Part shown: piece after piece, positions 44,507-54,101 of the stretch | Numbering within the stretch: position 1 is the stretch's first letter | Layout of the letters: each line of letters starts with the position of its first letter | Assembly: GCF_021325795.1 (NCBI RefSeq) | Contig: NZ_JAHPZX010000002.1 | Location: 620,001 to 684,000, forward strand | DNA: 64,000 bases | Direction of reading: 5' to 3' | From: Bordetella sp. LUAb4 | GTDB taxonomy: Bacteria; Pseudomonadota; Gammaproteobacteria; Burkholderiales; Burkholderiaceae_B | Made by a program: the position numbers and the translations under genes | The notes under the pieces: model-generated | What the model saw: only the letters and a program-made list of their open reading frames with translations | What the model was told of the DNA's origin: nothing | Databases searched by the model: none

Positions 44507-45724
44507 TCAGTCCCGTCCGCGCGTGTTGGCACCCGTGGCGCCCGCGGCACGCAAAGCGGCCACGGCGTTCAGGCTGTCGGCGACGTCAGGCACCGGGACG
44601 GAGATTTCCGTCTGCGTCAGTTCACGCGCCAAGTTCAACGCCGCCAGCGTATCGGCGGAACGGCGGTCGAAATAGGTGTCCAGCGTGCGGTTGACCGATT
44701 CCAGCTCGCTCTTCCAGATGGCCGGCTGGCGCATCAGCAAGGACAGCTGGACGGACAGCAGGCGCTGGCGCAGCGTCGAGCGCAATTGCAGCGCCTGTTC
44801 CGGCGACAGCAGCAAGGCCGACGGTTCATCGACACGCTGCACCCGGATCAGGTCACCCAGTTCCCGCACCAGCACCGTGCCGCTACGCGCCGGCCAGGAT
44901 GCGATTTCGGCGCGCCAGCGTTGCCACCAGGCGGCATCCGCGGGCAAGGTTTCCGCTGCCGGGGGCGGCGCCACGGGCGCAGCGGCCGGGGCCGTACCGG
45001 CGGGGGCACCGGGCGCGATCATGCCGGGGGCCACCGCGTCCGGCGCCAACAGCGGCGCCTTGCCGACCAGGGCCACCAGGCGTTCGATACGGGAGGACTG
45101 TGCCGGCACATCGACGGTGGGTACGGCGCGCAGGCGATCGAGGTCGCCGTTGATGGCCTGCTGCAGGCTGGCGAAACGCGGCCGGTCGGCACGGGCCAGA
45201 CGGGATTGCGCGGTTTCCAGTGCCACGATGGCATTGCTGACGTTGCCGGCCAGGCGCAATTGCTGGCTGGCGATGGTCAGCATGCGTTCGACGTCGTTGG
45301 CCAGCACCTCGTCGCTGGAGCTGTCATTGAAGGCCTGCCAGGCCTGTTCCAACGCCACGTATTGGCTTTGCGTGTCGCGCAGCGCGTTTTCCAGGGCGGC
45401 GGCCTTGCCCGCCTGCGCTTGGGCCAAGGCCAGGGCCTGATTGGCCTCGCCGCGGGTCTGCGCCAACGCGCCGTTCAGGTTGTCGAGACGGGTGGCGACT
45501 TCACGGCCGGCGGCCAGGAACTCACGGCGCTGCATGAAGAGCGCCGCGGCCAGGACGATCGCCAGCACAATGACGACGACCAGGGCGGAGACGGCGGGGG
45601 AAACGCCGCTCTTGCGCGCCGGACGCGGCGGCGGAGCGGCTGCGGGCTTGCCCGCGGACGGCGGCGTGGCGCCGGATGCGGCCGGAGGCACGGCCGGCTC
45701 GGTGGCAGGGGTATTGTCTGTCAT
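44507..45724 (-). CDS. hemX: HemX-type membrane protein
   Basis: 405 residues, annotated in many genomes as uroporphyrinogen-III C-methyltransferase but without a methyltransferase domain visible here. It has a Pro/Ala-rich cytoplasmic N-terminus, one membrane span (about 44-64), a long coiled-coil region (about 75-135) and the HemX core (DVERMLTIASQQLRLAGNVS ... SALLLSPEQALQLRSTLRQR). It sits between hemD and hemY as usual. An Ala/Pro insert (about residues 233-262) is low-complexity. Confidence 0.9.
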   Translation of the reverse strand: MTDNTPATEPAVPPAASGATPPSAGKPAAAPPPRPARKSGVSPAVSALVVVIVLAIVLAAALFMQRREFLAAGREVATRLDNLNGALAQTRGEANQALALAQAQAGKAAALENALRDTQSQYVALEQAWQAFNDSSSDEVLANDVERMLTIASQQLRLAGNVSNAIVALETAQSRLARADRPRFASLQQAINGDLDRLRAVPTVDVPAQSSRIERLVALVGKAPLLAPDAVAPGMIAPGAPAGTAPAAAPVAPPPAAETLPADAAWWQRWRAEIASWPARSGTVLVRELGDLIRVQRVDEPSALLLSPEQALQLRSTLRQRLLSVQLSLLMRQPAIWKSELESVNRTLDTYFDRRSADTLAALNLARELTQTEISVPVPDVADSLNAVAALRAAGATGANTRGRD

Positions 45725-45769
45725 GGGGCGATTGTATTCGCTACGAAAGTGAAACGCGCGTGTGTCGAC

Positions 45770-46606
45770 CTAACAGGCGGAAACAAAAGCTTCAAACAGT
45801 GCATCATTGTCAGGAACATGCACACTGATGGCAGCTTCGGCAACCTCCTCCTGGTCAGTCATCCGCCGCGCCAGGGCGGGATGAGTCACTATGAAACGAC
45901 AGCCGCGCCACCATGGCAATACCCCGGCGCGGACCACGTTGGCCAGCACGGCGCTGATGCCCTCCCCGCTGGTCAACAGCCATGTCGGCCGCAGTGCCTG
46001 ATCACGCCAGGCGCGCAATTGCGCCAGCTCGGCATCGTCCCATTGCGCTGGCGCCCGGTGATAGGCCGCGTGCGCTTGCACCTCGACCCCGGCCGCGCGC
46101 AATTGCTCGGCCAGCCAATCCCGTCCCTGCGTGCCCCGCACGATAAGGACACGGCGTGGCAGCGGACCGCGCCGACGCAGTTCATGCCACAGGGCTTCGG
46201 AGTCATGGCTGGGCGCATCGGGGCCTGGATGGATCAGCGTGGCGCCGTCGAAGGCGCCGCTCGCGCGCAGCGCGGCGGCGCTGCCCGGTCCGACGGTGGC
46301 GACGGCACAGGATGCCGGCCAGGCCACCGAGGCGTCATGGCGGTTAGCGCCGCCCCGGCCGTCATTGCCAGGGCCACCAGTGAGATACGCTCCCCGCCAC
46401 TGCGCCAGATAATGCCGCGCGGCGTTGCCACTGACGAAAACCGCCAGGTCATAAGCCCGCGGCAGCGGCAAGGCCGTGGCGTCGCACGCCAGCGTGGCCA
46501 ACGTCAGCGCCGGCCAGTCACGCACCTGCCAGCCAGCCGCCGCCAGGCGTTGCGTCAGCACCTCGTTACTACCCTCGGGCCGCGTCAGGATCGCGATATC
46601 GGACAT
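45770..46606 (-). CDS. hemD: uroporphyrinogen-III synthase
   Basis: Closes and rearranges hydroxymethylbilane to uroporphyrinogen III. 278 residues from the start at 46606 (MSDIAILTRPEG). Family features include LAVFVSGNAARHYL, ATVGPGSAAAL and LIVRGTQGRDWLAEQLRAAG, with LLTSGEGISAVL near the C-terminus. It leads hemD-hemX-hemY. hemC, which usually precedes it, is not present; a terminator and the terC genes lie directly upstream. Confidence 0.93.
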   Translation of the reverse strand: MSDIAILTRPEGSNEVLTQRLAAAGWQVRDWPALTLATLACDATALPLPRAYDLAVFVSGNAARHYLAQWRGAYLTGGPGNDGRGGANRHDASVAWPASCAVATVGPGSAAALRASGAFDGATLIHPGPDAPSHDSEALWHELRRRGPLPRRVLIVRGTQGRDWLAEQLRAAGVEVQAHAAYHRAPAQWDDAELAQLRAWRDQALRPTWLLTSGEGISAVLANVVRAGVLPWWRGCRFIVTHPALARRMTDQEEVAEAAISVHVPDNDALFEAFVSAC

Positions 46607-46640
46607 GCTACTCGTATGGCCAGTCGGCGAATATAAAACG

Positions 46641-46679
46641 CAATGGACAAGCACGACACGGGTTCGGGCTTGTCCATTG
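46641..46679 (-). terminator. terminator between terC operon and hemD
   Basis: Perfect 12-bp stem (CAATGGACAAGC / GCTTGTCCATTG) with a 15-nt loop and a CGTTTTAT tail on the minus strand. It isolates hemD from the upstream terC genes, so hemD needs its own promoter in the short remaining gap. Confidence 0.7.
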
Positions 46680-46719
46680 GACGGCCGCACCGGGAACCGG
46701 TACGGCCGGGTGCCAGCTA

Positions 46720-46842
46720 TCAGGAGAAGCTGGCGGCAACCACCGTTGCAATCACGCCCAGGATGGCCAGGACGAACAGCCCTTGCAGCAGGCTCAGGCC
46801 GCTTTCGGATTGCTGGAGGTTAGTGGTTCTACGCAGACTCAT
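46720..46842 (-). CDS. 40-aa pilin-like hydrophobic small protein
   Basis: A short ORF whose ATG overlaps the terC stop by 4 nt. The translation has a basic N-terminus, then SGLSLLQGLFVLAILGVIAT and VVAASFS. This resembles the N-terminal helix of type IV pilins (G, then a long aliphatic helix), but with Gln in place of the +5 Glu and no globular domain. It is followed by a proper terminator, so it is likely a genuine third gene of the terC transcript. Function unknown: a small membrane subunit or regulator of TerC is possible. Confidence 0.6.
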   Translation of the reverse strand: MSLRRTTNLQQSESGLSLLQGLFVLAILGVIATVVAASFS

Positions 46843-47549
46843 TGAAGCGCTTCCTTGGAGACGACTTTACGGCTGGCAAACCAGCGGCCCATCAGGACCA
46901 CCAGCAGTGCGCCGACGATTTCAGCCCCCAATTTAACCATACCGGGCTGCTCCCCGAAGTTGCGCGTGATCAAAACATCGGTCACCAGCATGCCGCCCGC
47001 GATCCAGCCCAACAGCGCGGCACCCAGGGTGATCACCAGCGGATAGCGGTCGATCAGCTTCAGCACCAGGGTCGAGCCCCAGACGATGATGGGCACGCTG
47101 ACCACCAGGCCGAACACCACCAGGCCGATCTGGTGATCCGCGTGGGCGCCCTGCGCCGCGCCGGCGATGGCGATGACGTTGTCCAGGCTCATGACGAAGT
47201 CGGCAATGATGATGGTCTTGATCGCCGCCACGATAGACGTGCCGCCCTTGATCTTGTCATGGGCATCGTCTTCCGGAATCAGCAGCTTGACGCCGATCCA
47301 CACCAGCAGCAGCGCGCCGACGATCTTCAGGGCCGGAATATTGAGCAGCGTCAGTGCGAAGGCGATCAGCACGACCCGCAGGATGATGGCGCCGGCGGTA
47401 CCCCAAAGGATGCCCTGCATGCGTTGTTTGGGTGCCAGGTTGCGACACGCCAACGCGATGACGACGGCATTGTCACCGCCAAGCAGGATATCGATCAGGA
47501 TGATCTGGAAAACCGCCGACCAACTAAGCGTCTGGAAAAATTCAAGCAC
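46839..47549 (-). CDS. TerC-family membrane protein (copy 1)
   Basis: 236 residues, about seven membrane helices, with the two TerC signatures ILLGGDNAVVIALACR and VMSLDNVIAIAGAAQG whose Asp residues are thought to bind metal. TerC proteins are linked to manganese or calcium export and to metal loading of exoenzymes. The start is GTG 47549 with GGGGGTAG upstream; the longer frame adds a non-conserved basic stretch. It lies 107 bp after copy 2, with tandem hairpins in the spacer. Confidence 0.9.
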   Translation of the reverse strand: MLEFFQTLSWSAVFQIILIDILLGGDNAVVIALACRNLAPKQRMQGILWGTAGAIILRVVLIAFALTLLNIPALKIVGALLLVWIGVKLLIPEDDAHDKIKGGTSIVAAIKTIIIADFVMSLDNVIAIAGAAQGAHADHQIGLVVFGLVVSVPIIVWGSTLVLKLIDRYPLVITLGAALLGWIAGGMLVTDVLITRNFGEQPGMVKLGAEIVGALLVVLMGRWFASRKVVSKEALQ

Positions 47550-47583
47550 GTTACTACCCCCGAAACATGATGCGTTGCTGCCT

Positions 47584-47624
47584 GGACGGTGAAGCCGTCC
47601 CCCCGTCGTAAAGATACGACGGGG
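47584..47624 (-). promoter_or_regulatory. tandem hairpins in the terC-terC spacer
   Basis: On the minus strand a 10-bp stem (CCCCGTCGTA / TACGACGGGG, 4-nt loop, 47601-47624) is followed by a 6-bp stem (GGACGG / CCGTCC, 47584-47600), 35 bp before the second terC start. No T tract follows, so it could be a leader structure or RNA-stabilising element. It does not show the conserved bases of the yybP-ykoY manganese riboswitch. Confidence 0.4.
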
Positions 47625-47656
47625 TTGGACCACGAATCGGAATTGTAGTTCAGCTT

Positions 47657-48355
47657 TTAGTCAGCTCGACGCCGGGCGATGAGGATTTTCCCTAGGGCCA
47701 GCACCAACAAGGCACCCGCCACCCCCACCATCGTGGCAAAACCGTGCTGCGTCACGCCCAAGGCCGTGTCGATACGGGCGATCGGTTCCTGCAAGGCGGG
47801 ATCTCCGACCAACAGTTCACCAGCGATGAATCCCAGCAGCGCCGCGCCCACCCACACGATGAGGGGGAAGCGTTCGATCACCTTCAGCAGCAGCGTGCTG
47901 CCGAAAATCACCAGCGGGATACTGATTGCCAGGCCCAACACCAGCAGTGTGGTATCGCCCATGGCGGCAGCGGCCACGGCCACCACGTTGTCCAGGCTCA
48001 TCACCAGGTCGGCGATCATGATGGTGCGAATCGCCGACATCAACGAACCATGCGTCTTGCCGTCACCGTCATCCTCGTTCTCCGGCAGCAACAAGGTCAC
48101 GCCGATATAAACCAGCAGAACCGCGCCTATCAGCTTCAGCCACGGCAACAGCAGCAGCTTGGCGGCGACCAGCGTCAGCACGATACGCATGATGATCGCG
48201 GCGGCGGAGCCGATGACGATGGCTTTTTTCTGTTGCTCGGGCGGCAAGGCCCGCGCGGCCAAGGCGATAACGACGGCGTTATCGCCAGACAGAAGAATGT
48301 TTACCCAGATGATTTGCAGCAATGCGAGCCAGAATGCAGCTTGTGATAATTCCAT
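47657..48355 (-). CDS. TerC-family membrane protein (copy 2)
   Basis: 232 residues, start at 48355 with AGAGGGG upstream. Signatures are ILLSGDNAVVIALAARALPP and VMSLDNVVAVAAAAMG. It differs enough from copy 1 that the duplication is old. The cytoplasmic loop is acidic (ENEDDGDGK). It leads the terC2-terC1-small ORF transcript. Confidence 0.9.
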   Translation of the reverse strand: MELSQAAFWLALLQIIWVNILLSGDNAVVIALAARALPPEQQKKAIVIGSAAAIIMRIVLTLVAAKLLLLPWLKLIGAVLLVYIGVTLLLPENEDDGDGKTHGSLMSAIRTIMIADLVMSLDNVVAVAAAAMGDTTLLVLGLAISIPLVIFGSTLLLKVIERFPLIVWVGAALLGFIAGELLVGDPALQEPIARIDTALGVTQHGFATMVGVAGALLVLALGKILIARRRAD

Positions 48356-48652
48356 ACCCCTCTTTCCTCGGATCCCCCGAAGTGTTGATAGCCATGAACA
48401 GGAATGAATTGCGCTGACCGCCTTGTGCGAGCAATGGCAGGTTCTATATGTATGTAGCGCGGTTTGTGCCGGCATTATAAAGAGCTGAAAGCAAATATTC
48501 AGCTACTTGTCGGCAATCTGGAGGGTAAACGATGGGTTTTTACGGGAGTTGACGGAAGAAAAACGCCCATTCCTTTCGTTTTGCTGAATTACAGCTTAAA
48601 TGTGGCGCCAATCGATCCATCATGTGGACAAGCGGCAGGTGCGATGTTCCGG
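48356..48652. other. spacer between terC2 and sucD
   Basis: About 300 bp of lower-GC sequence that should contain the terC promoter on the minus strand. A plus-strand frame (48464-48712) crosses the sucD terminator and is not called. No known riboswitch was recognised. Confidence 0.4.
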
Positions 48653-48681
48653 CCAAAAAAAACCCGCCACCAGGGCGGGTT
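48653..48681 (-). terminator. terminator of sucCD
   Basis: 8-bp stem (AACCCGCC / GGCGGGTT) followed by eight T residues on the minus strand, about 85 bp after the sucD stop. Confidence 0.9.
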
Positions 48682-48765
48682 CTTGCGGTCAAGGCCGGTT
48701 TCCCAGCCTTGACCACGACAAGCAGAAGACGGCGGCTTGGAACCGGCGGCTTACAACGAAGCGGC

Positions 48766-49647
48766 TTACAGCACCGACTTCAGCAGCTTGCCCATTTCCG
48801 ACGGGTTGCGGGTCGTGCGGATGCCGCAGCTTTCCATCACTTCCAGCTTGGCGTCGGCGGTATCGGCACCGCCCGAGATCAGCGCGCCGGCGTGGCCCAT
48901 GCGCTTTCCCGGAGGCGCGGTAACGCCGGCGATGAAGCCGACCACCGGTTTCTTCATGTTGTCCTTCGCCCACAGCGCGGCGTTGACTTCATCCGGACCG
49001 CCGATTTCGCCGATCATGATGACGGCGTCGGTGTCGGGATCGTCATTGAACAACTTGAGCACGTCGATGTGCTTCAGGCCGTTGATGGGATCGCCACCGA
49101 TACCGACGGCGCTGGATTGGCCCAGGCCCAGTTCGGTGACTTGGCCCACGGCTTCGTACGTCAGCGTGCCGGAGCGGCTGACGATGCCGATGCGGCCCTT
49201 GCGGTGGATGTGGCCGGGCATGATGCCGATTTTGATTTCATCGGGCGTGATCAGGCCGGGGCAGTTCGGGCCCAGCAGCAGGGTCTTGCTACCGATGGCC
49301 TTCATACGGTTGCGCACTTCCAGCATGTCGCGCACGGGGATGCCTTCGGTGATGCAGATGGCCAGGTCCAGTTCGGCTTCGACGGCTTCCCAGATGGCGG
49401 CGGCAGCGCCGGCGGGCGGTACGTAGATCACCGAAACGGTAGCGCCGGTGTCGGCCTTCGCTTCCTTGACCGAAGCGAAAATGGGAATACCTTCAAAGTC
49501 TTCACCCGCCTTCTTCGGGTTCACGCCAGCCACGAAGGCGGCCTTACCGTTGGCGTAGTCGCGGCACATGCGGGTGTGGAACTGACCCGTCTTGCCCGTG
49601 ATGCCTTGGGTGATGACTTTGGTGTCCTTGTTGATCAAGATCGACAT
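48766..49647 (-). CDS. sucD: succinyl-CoA synthetase alpha subunit
   Basis: Forms the CoA-binding subunit of the TCA-cycle enzyme making ATP from succinyl-CoA. 293 residues. The N-terminal CoA site ([20 protein letters not shown]), GPNCPG, and the phospho-His region [16 protein letters not shown] are intact. 21 nt after sucC. Confidence 0.98.
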   Translation of the reverse strand: MSILINKDTKVITQGITGKTGQFHTRMCRDYANGKAAFVAGVNPKKAGEDFEGIPIFASVKEAKADTGATVSVIYVPPAGAAAAIWEAVEAELDLAICITEGIPVRDMLEVRNRMKAIGSKTLLLGPNCPGLITPDEIKIGIMPGHIHRKGRIGIVSRSGTLTYEAVGQVTELGLGQSSAVGIGGDPINGLKHIDVLKLFNDDPDTDAVIMIGEIGGPDEVNAALWAKDNMKKPVVGFIAGVTAPPGKRMGHAGALISGGADTADAKLEVMESCGIRTTRNPSEMGKLLKSVL

Positions 49648-49668
49648 TTATGAATCCTTGGCTATATC

Positions 49669-50829
49669 TTATTTGACGGCGGCAACGACTTTGGTGGCCG
49701 CTTCGGCCATGGTGTCGGCGCTGATGATGGGCAATCCGGAATCGGCGAGCATCTTCTTGCCGAGTTCTTCGTTGGTGCCCTTCATGCGGACGACCAGCGG
49801 AACGCTCAGGTTGACGGCCTTGCAAGCGGTGATCACGCCTTCGGCGATCACGTCGCAGCGCATGATGCCGCCGAAGATGTTGACCAGAATCGCCTTCACG
49901 CCCTTGTTCTTGAGCATGATCTTGAAGGCTTCGGTGACCTTCTCGGCCGTGGCGCCGCCGCCAACGTCCAGGAAGTTGGCGGGTTCGCCGCCGAACAGCT
50001 TGATGGTGTCCATGGTGGCCATGGCCAGGCCGGCGCCGTTCACCAGGCAGCCGATGTTGCCGTCCAGCTGGATGTAGGCCAGGTCGAACTTGCTGGCTTC
50101 GACTTCAGCGGGATCTTCTTCGTCCAAGTCGCGGTAGGCAACGATTTCCGGATGACGGAACAGGGCGTTGGGATCGAAGTTGAACTTGGCGTCCAGGGCA
50201 ATGACATTGCCCTTGCTGTCGCGGTTCAGCGGGTTGATTTCGACCAGCGAGGCATCCGTTTCCATGTAGCACTGATACAGCTTCTGGAACACGTCCACGG
50301 CTTGGGCGGTCGAGTCGGCGGGCATGCCGATGGCGTCAGCCACCTTCTTGCCCTGCTCGGCGGTCAGGCCGGTCAGCGGGTCGATGTATTCGGTGACGAT
50401 CTTTTCCGGCGAGGAGTGAGCCACTTCCTCGATGTCCATGCCGCCTTCGCTCGAAGCGATCAGGGCGACCTTCTGCGTGGCGCGGTCGGTGACCAGCGAC
50501 ACGTAGTATTCCTTCTGAATGTCGGCGCCTTCTTCGATGTACAGGCGATTGACCTTCTGGCCTTCCGGGCCGGTCTGGTGCGTCTTGAGCTGCATGCCCA
50601 GGATCTCGCTGGACAGCTTGCGCACGTCCTCGATCGAGCGGGCCAGCTTCACGCCACCCCCCTTGCCGCGGCCACCCGCGTGAATCTGCGCCTTGACGAC
50701 CCAGACCGGACCTCCCAGCTTCTCCGCTGCTGCAACGGCTTCGTCGACGGAGAGGGCGGGAATACCGCGCGGCACGGGCAAGCCAAATTTCTTCAGCAGT
50801 TCCTTGCCTTGATACTCATGGATTTTCAT
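49669..50829 (-). CDS. sucC: succinyl-CoA synthetase beta subunit
   Basis: The ATP-grasp subunit of succinyl-CoA synthetase, 386 residues. Visible are [20 protein letters not shown], the nucleotide site [23 protein letters not shown], and the Gly-rich [11 protein letters not shown]. It starts 10 nt after the DUF2889 gene's stop, so the three genes form one operon. Confidence 0.98.
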   Translation of the reverse strand: MKIHEYQGKELLKKFGLPVPRGIPALSVDEAVAAAEKLGGPVWVVKAQIHAGGRGKGGGVKLARSIEDVRKLSSEILGMQLKTHQTGPEGQKVNRLYIEEGADIQKEYYVSLVTDRATQKVALIASSEGGMDIEEVAHSSPEKIVTEYIDPLTGLTAEQGKKVADAIGMPADSTAQAVDVFQKLYQCYMETDASLVEINPLNRDSKGNVIALDAKFNFDPNALFRHPEIVAYRDLDEEDPAEVEASKFDLAYIQLDGNIGCLVNGAGLAMATMDTIKLFGGEPANFLDVGGGATAEKVTEAFKIMLKNKGVKAILVNIFGGIMRCDVIAEGVITACKAVNLSVPLVVRMKGTNEELGKKMLADSGLPIISADTMAEAATKVVAAVK

Positions 50830-50839
50830 GTGTTACCTG

Positions 50840-51439
50840 TCAGGTCGTATGGGAAAAAAAAGAAGTGTCTGAGGCGGCTTGGTCAGCGTTGTCCTCGCCG
50901 ACGTACCACTTCGGGTAATGCGTCTGGACCACCGGGCCCGTGACGTCGAGCGCATGGCAGCCATCCAGCTGGAAGGGCCGCTTTTGCGATGTTTCGGCTT
51001 TCTCACGACGCCGGCCGGCCATGGACTGCACCGCGGCGGTGGGCAGCACCAGGGACAACTCGGTCATGTGAGTACAGCCCTGCACGCGGCCAAACCTTTC
51101 CTTGACGCTCTGACGAAAATTTTTCACCAGATTCATGCCCACCAGGTCCTGGTAGGCCGCTTCGATGCAGGTGCAATGCTCGCCATAAGGGGCGGCATCG
51201 TAGGCAGCCTGCGCCGCGACGATGGTGTAGCTTTCGTCGATGGTAATACGCAGGTGCATATGGTGTATAGGGCGACCGGCGGGCATGGACGAGCCGTCGC
51301 TCTTGAGAAAATCGTAGTCCTTGACGTCGATCAGTTCCGCCTCGAGGTCCCACAGATCATCGTCGCGCGCGTACCCCTGCACACGGATGGATCGTGTGTG
51401 CATTGGGGTGCGCGAGGTGTCCGGCGGCGGCAAAGGCAT
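50840..51439 (-). CDS. DUF2889-family protein
   Basis: 199 residues, cytoplasmic, function unknown. The family pattern is clear: MPLPPP, HTRSIRVQGYARDDDLWDLE near the start and GCTHMTELSLVL in the centre with Cys and His that could bind metal; HCTCIEAAYQDLVGMNLVKN is a second Cys/His group. The ATG at 51439 is used because homologues start MPLxPP; an ATG 12 codons later is possible. DUF2889 often sits ahead of sucC in betaproteobacteria. The last 40 residues vary in the family. Confidence 0.85.
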   Translation of the reverse strand: MPLPPPDTSRTPMHTRSIRVQGYARDDDLWDLEAELIDVKDYDFLKSDGSSMPAGRPIHHMHLRITIDESYTIVAAQAAYDAAPYGEHCTCIEAAYQDLVGMNLVKNFRQSVKERFGRVQGCTHMTELSLVLPTAAVQSMAGRRREKAETSQKRPFQLDGCHALDVTGPVVQTHYPKWYVGEDNADQAASDTSFFSHTT

Positions 51440-51509
51440 GCAGTTCGGCCAAGGTCAGGTTGTTGCAAGGCAACAAAACCGGAAAAGTATAACCCGGGGC
51501 GCATTTCAT

Positions 51510-51543
51510 AAAAAAGCGGGGCGGAACCCCTCGGTTCCGCCCC
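51510..51543 (-). terminator. terminator of metE
   Basis: 11-bp stem (GGGGCGGAACC / GGTTCCGCCCC) with a 4-nt loop and a six-base T run on the minus strand, about 150 bp past the metE stop and beyond the tandem repeats. Confidence 0.9.
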
Positions 51544-51629
51544 CTGGAATTGCGGCAGGATGGTCATGCTGGCGCCGGACTCAGACCGGCGCCTGGCCAG
51601 CTCCGTACTTGCTCGGATCCTAACCTGCC

Positions 51630-51693
51630 CAGACCGGTATCTGCTCAGATTGGTATCTGCTCAGATCGGTATCTGCTCAGATCCGCGCCTGCT
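51630..51693. repeat. 16-bp hairpin-forming tandem repeat x4 after metE
   Basis: Four contiguous units of CAGATCGGTATCTGCT begin at the metE stop codon. Each unit contains CAGAT and ATCTG as an inverted repeat, so the metE 3' untranslated RNA could fold into a row of small hairpins. The last unit is diverged. Confidence 0.9.
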
Positions 51694-53990
51694 CAGGCCG
51701 CCTCGCGCAGCTTGCGCGCCGCATCGACCATGCTCACCAGCGCGGCTTCCGTCTCCGGCCACGCGCGGGTCTTCAAGCCGCAATCAGGATTGACCCACAA
51801 GCGTTCCTTGGGCAGGCGCGCGGCGGCCTTGCGCATCAGATCGACCATCCAGCCCACTTCCGGCACATTGGGCGAATGGATGTCATACACGCCGGGACCG
51901 ATGTCGTTCGGATAGCGGTAATCCTCGAAAGCCTTGAGCAGCTCCATGTTCGAACGCGATGTTTCGATGGTGATCACGTCTGCGTCCATGGCGCCGATCG
52001 ATTCAATGATGTCATTGAATTCCGAATAGCACATATGGGTGTGGATCTGCGTATCGGCCCGCACGCCACTGGTCGACAGGCGGAAGCAATCCACCGCCCA
52101 GTCCAGGTAGGCCTGCCAGTCGGCCCGGCGCAGCGGCAACCCTTCGCGGATGGCCGGCTCGTCGATCTGGATGACGCGGATGCCGGCCTGCTCCAGGTCG
52201 ACCACTTCGTCGCGCAGGGCCAGGGCCAATTGGCGGCAGGTCTGGGCGCGCGGCTGATCGTCGCGCACGAAAGACCATTGCAGGATGGTGACCGGGCCGG
52301 TCAGCATGCCCTTGACGGGTTTGTCTGTCAGCGATTGCGCGTACGCCGACCATGCCACCGTCATCGGCGCCGGACGGGCCACGTCGCCGAAAATCACGGG
52401 CGGCTTGACGCAACGCGAACCATAGCTCTGCACCCAGCCGTTCTTGGTGAACGCAAAGCCAGCCAGCAGCTCGCCGAAGTACTCGACCATGTCGTTACGT
52501 TCGGGTTCGCCGTGCACCAGCACGTCCAGGCCCACTTTTTCCTGGAAGCGGATGACTTCCTCGATTTCCTTGCGAATGGCGTTTTCGTAGGCCGAATCGC
52601 TCAGCGCGCCCGCCTTCCAGTCGCGCCGCAGGGCACGGATTTCCTGGGTCTGCGGGAAGGAGCCGATGGTGGTCGTCGGATAGGCGGGTAGCTTCAGTTC
52701 GGCCTGTTGCTGGGCGATGCGCTCGCCAAAAGCCTCGCGTTCCAGCTTGACGTCGGCGGACGCGGCCAGGCGAGCGGCGACGGCCGGGTTATGGATACGG
52801 GGCGACTTGGCGCGCGCTTGCAGCGCCGCGCGTTGGCTGGCCAGTTTTTCGCGCACCGCCGCATCGCTGCTGCCGCCCAGGGCCTGGCCCAGCGCGCTCA
52901 GTTCGTCCAGTTTCTGCACGGCGAACGACAGCCAGCTCTTGAGTTCCGGATCCAACTCGGTTTCGAAAGCCAGATCGACCGGCACGTGCAACAGCGAGCA
53001 CGATGGCGCCAGCCACAGGCGCTCACCCAATTGCTCACGCACCGGCGCCAACGTCTGCAGGGCGGCGTCCAGGTCGGTGCGCCAGATGTTGCGCCCGCTG
53101 ATGACACCGGCCGACAACACTTGATCGGTACGCAAGGCGGCGACCACGCCGGCCAGTTGCTCCGGCGCACGCACCAGGTCGACGTGCAGGCCGGCCACGG
53201 GCAGCGCGGCGGCGGTCCGCAGATTGTCTTGCAGGCCGTCGAAGTAAGTGGCCAGCAGCAGCTTGACGGGCGCCTTGGCCAGCTCGGCATAGACACGGCC
53301 ATAAGCAGCGCGCCAGGCTTCGGGCAGGTCCAACGCCAGGATGGGTTCGTCGATCTGCACCCATTCGACGTTCAGCTTGGCCAGGCGGCCCAGCACGTCG
53401 GCGTACACGGGCAGCAGCGCATCCAGCAGGGCCAGCTTGCCTTCATCACCGGCACCGGCTTCAAAAGCGTCGCCCTTGCCCAGCCACAGCCAGGTCAGCG
53501 GACCGGGAATCACCACCTTGACGGCGTGGCCCAGGGCCTGGGCCTCACGCACCTGATCGAACAAAGCCGTACGCGCCACGCGGAAGGTTTGCTTGGGGGT
53601 CAGTTCCGGGACGATGTAGTGGTAGTTGGTGTCGAACCACTTGGTCATTTCGCAAGCGGCGGCGGGCGTGCCGGTCGGCGCGCGGCCACGGCCCATGCGG
53701 AACAAGGTGTCCAGCGTGACGGGCTGGTCATCCTTCTGCGCGAAACGCGAAGGCACGGCGCCGAGCAGCGTCGTCCATTCCAGGATGTGGTCGTACCAGG
53801 CGAAATCACCCACCGGCACGAACTTCAGGCCGGCGTCGGCCTGCACTTTCCAATGACGGGCGCGCAGTTCGCGGCCCGTGGCTTCCAATTCGTCCTGAGT
53901 CGCCTTGCCGGCCCAGTAGGCCTCAACCGCACGCTTCAGTTCGCGTTGGGCACCGATACGCGGGAAACCCAGAGTATGAATGATCGTCAT
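51693..53990 (-). CDS. metE: cobalamin-independent methionine synthase
   Basis: Transfers a methyl group from 5-methyltetrahydrofolate (polyglutamate) to homocysteine. 765 residues, the standard double-barrel length. The N-terminus is [20 protein letters not shown]; zinc ligands lie in [10 protein letters not shown] and NPDCGLKTR. It is divergent from metR with a MetR box in the 111-bp spacer, so it should be activated by MetR with homocysteine. The stop is followed at once by the tandem repeats and then a terminator. Confidence 0.98.
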   Translation of the reverse strand: MTIIHTLGFPRIGAQRELKRAVEAYWAGKATQDELEATGRELRARHWKVQADAGLKFVPVGDFAWYDHILEWTTLLGAVPSRFAQKDDQPVTLDTLFRMGRGRAPTGTPAAACEMTKWFDTNYHYIVPELTPKQTFRVARTALFDQVREAQALGHAVKVVIPGPLTWLWLGKGDAFEAGAGDEGKLALLDALLPVYADVLGRLAKLNVEWVQIDEPILALDLPEAWRAAYGRVYAELAKAPVKLLLATYFDGLQDNLRTAAALPVAGLHVDLVRAPEQLAGVVAALRTDQVLSAGVISGRNIWRTDLDAALQTLAPVREQLGERLWLAPSCSLLHVPVDLAFETELDPELKSWLSFAVQKLDELSALGQALGGSSDAAVREKLASQRAALQARAKSPRIHNPAVAARLAASADVKLEREAFGERIAQQQAELKLPAYPTTTIGSFPQTQEIRALRRDWKAGALSDSAYENAIRKEIEEVIRFQEKVGLDVLVHGEPERNDMVEYFGELLAGFAFTKNGWVQSYGSRCVKPPVIFGDVARPAPMTVAWSAYAQSLTDKPVKGMLTGPVTILQWSFVRDDQPRAQTCRQLALALRDEVVDLEQAGIRVIQIDEPAIREGLPLRRADWQAYLDWAVDCFRLSTSGVRADTQIHTHMCYSEFNDIIESIGAMDADVITIETSRSNMELLKAFEDYRYPNDIGPGVYDIHSPNVPEVGWMVDLMRKAAARLPKERLWVNPDCGLKTRAWPETEAALVSMVDAARKLREAA

Positions 53991-54079
53991 GATTTTTTAG
54001 ATAAAGAGAGGCCTGTTCAAGTTCAAGCATTGTGCGCGCAAAGCGACTTGAGGCAAAATCAATGTTTGCATTAATTTCA

Positions 54080-54092
54080 TGAAATTGATTCA
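54080..54092. promoter_or_regulatory. MetR binding box between metE and metR
   Basis: TGAAATTGATTCA matches the MetR consensus TGAA-N5-TTCA exactly. It lies about 10 bp ahead of the metR start and 90 bp from the metE start, so it can serve both metE activation and metR autorepression. An adjacent TTTCATGAAA palindrome overlaps it. Confidence 0.8.
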
Positions 54093-54101
54093 TACAAAGC
54101 C

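Noticed and set aside
48356-48652. yybP-ykoY manganese riboswitch upstream of terC
   Set aside because: The conserved bases of that element were not found on the minus strand.
48464-48712. Plus-strand 82-codon ORF
   Set aside because: It runs through the sucD terminator and has no ribosome binding site.
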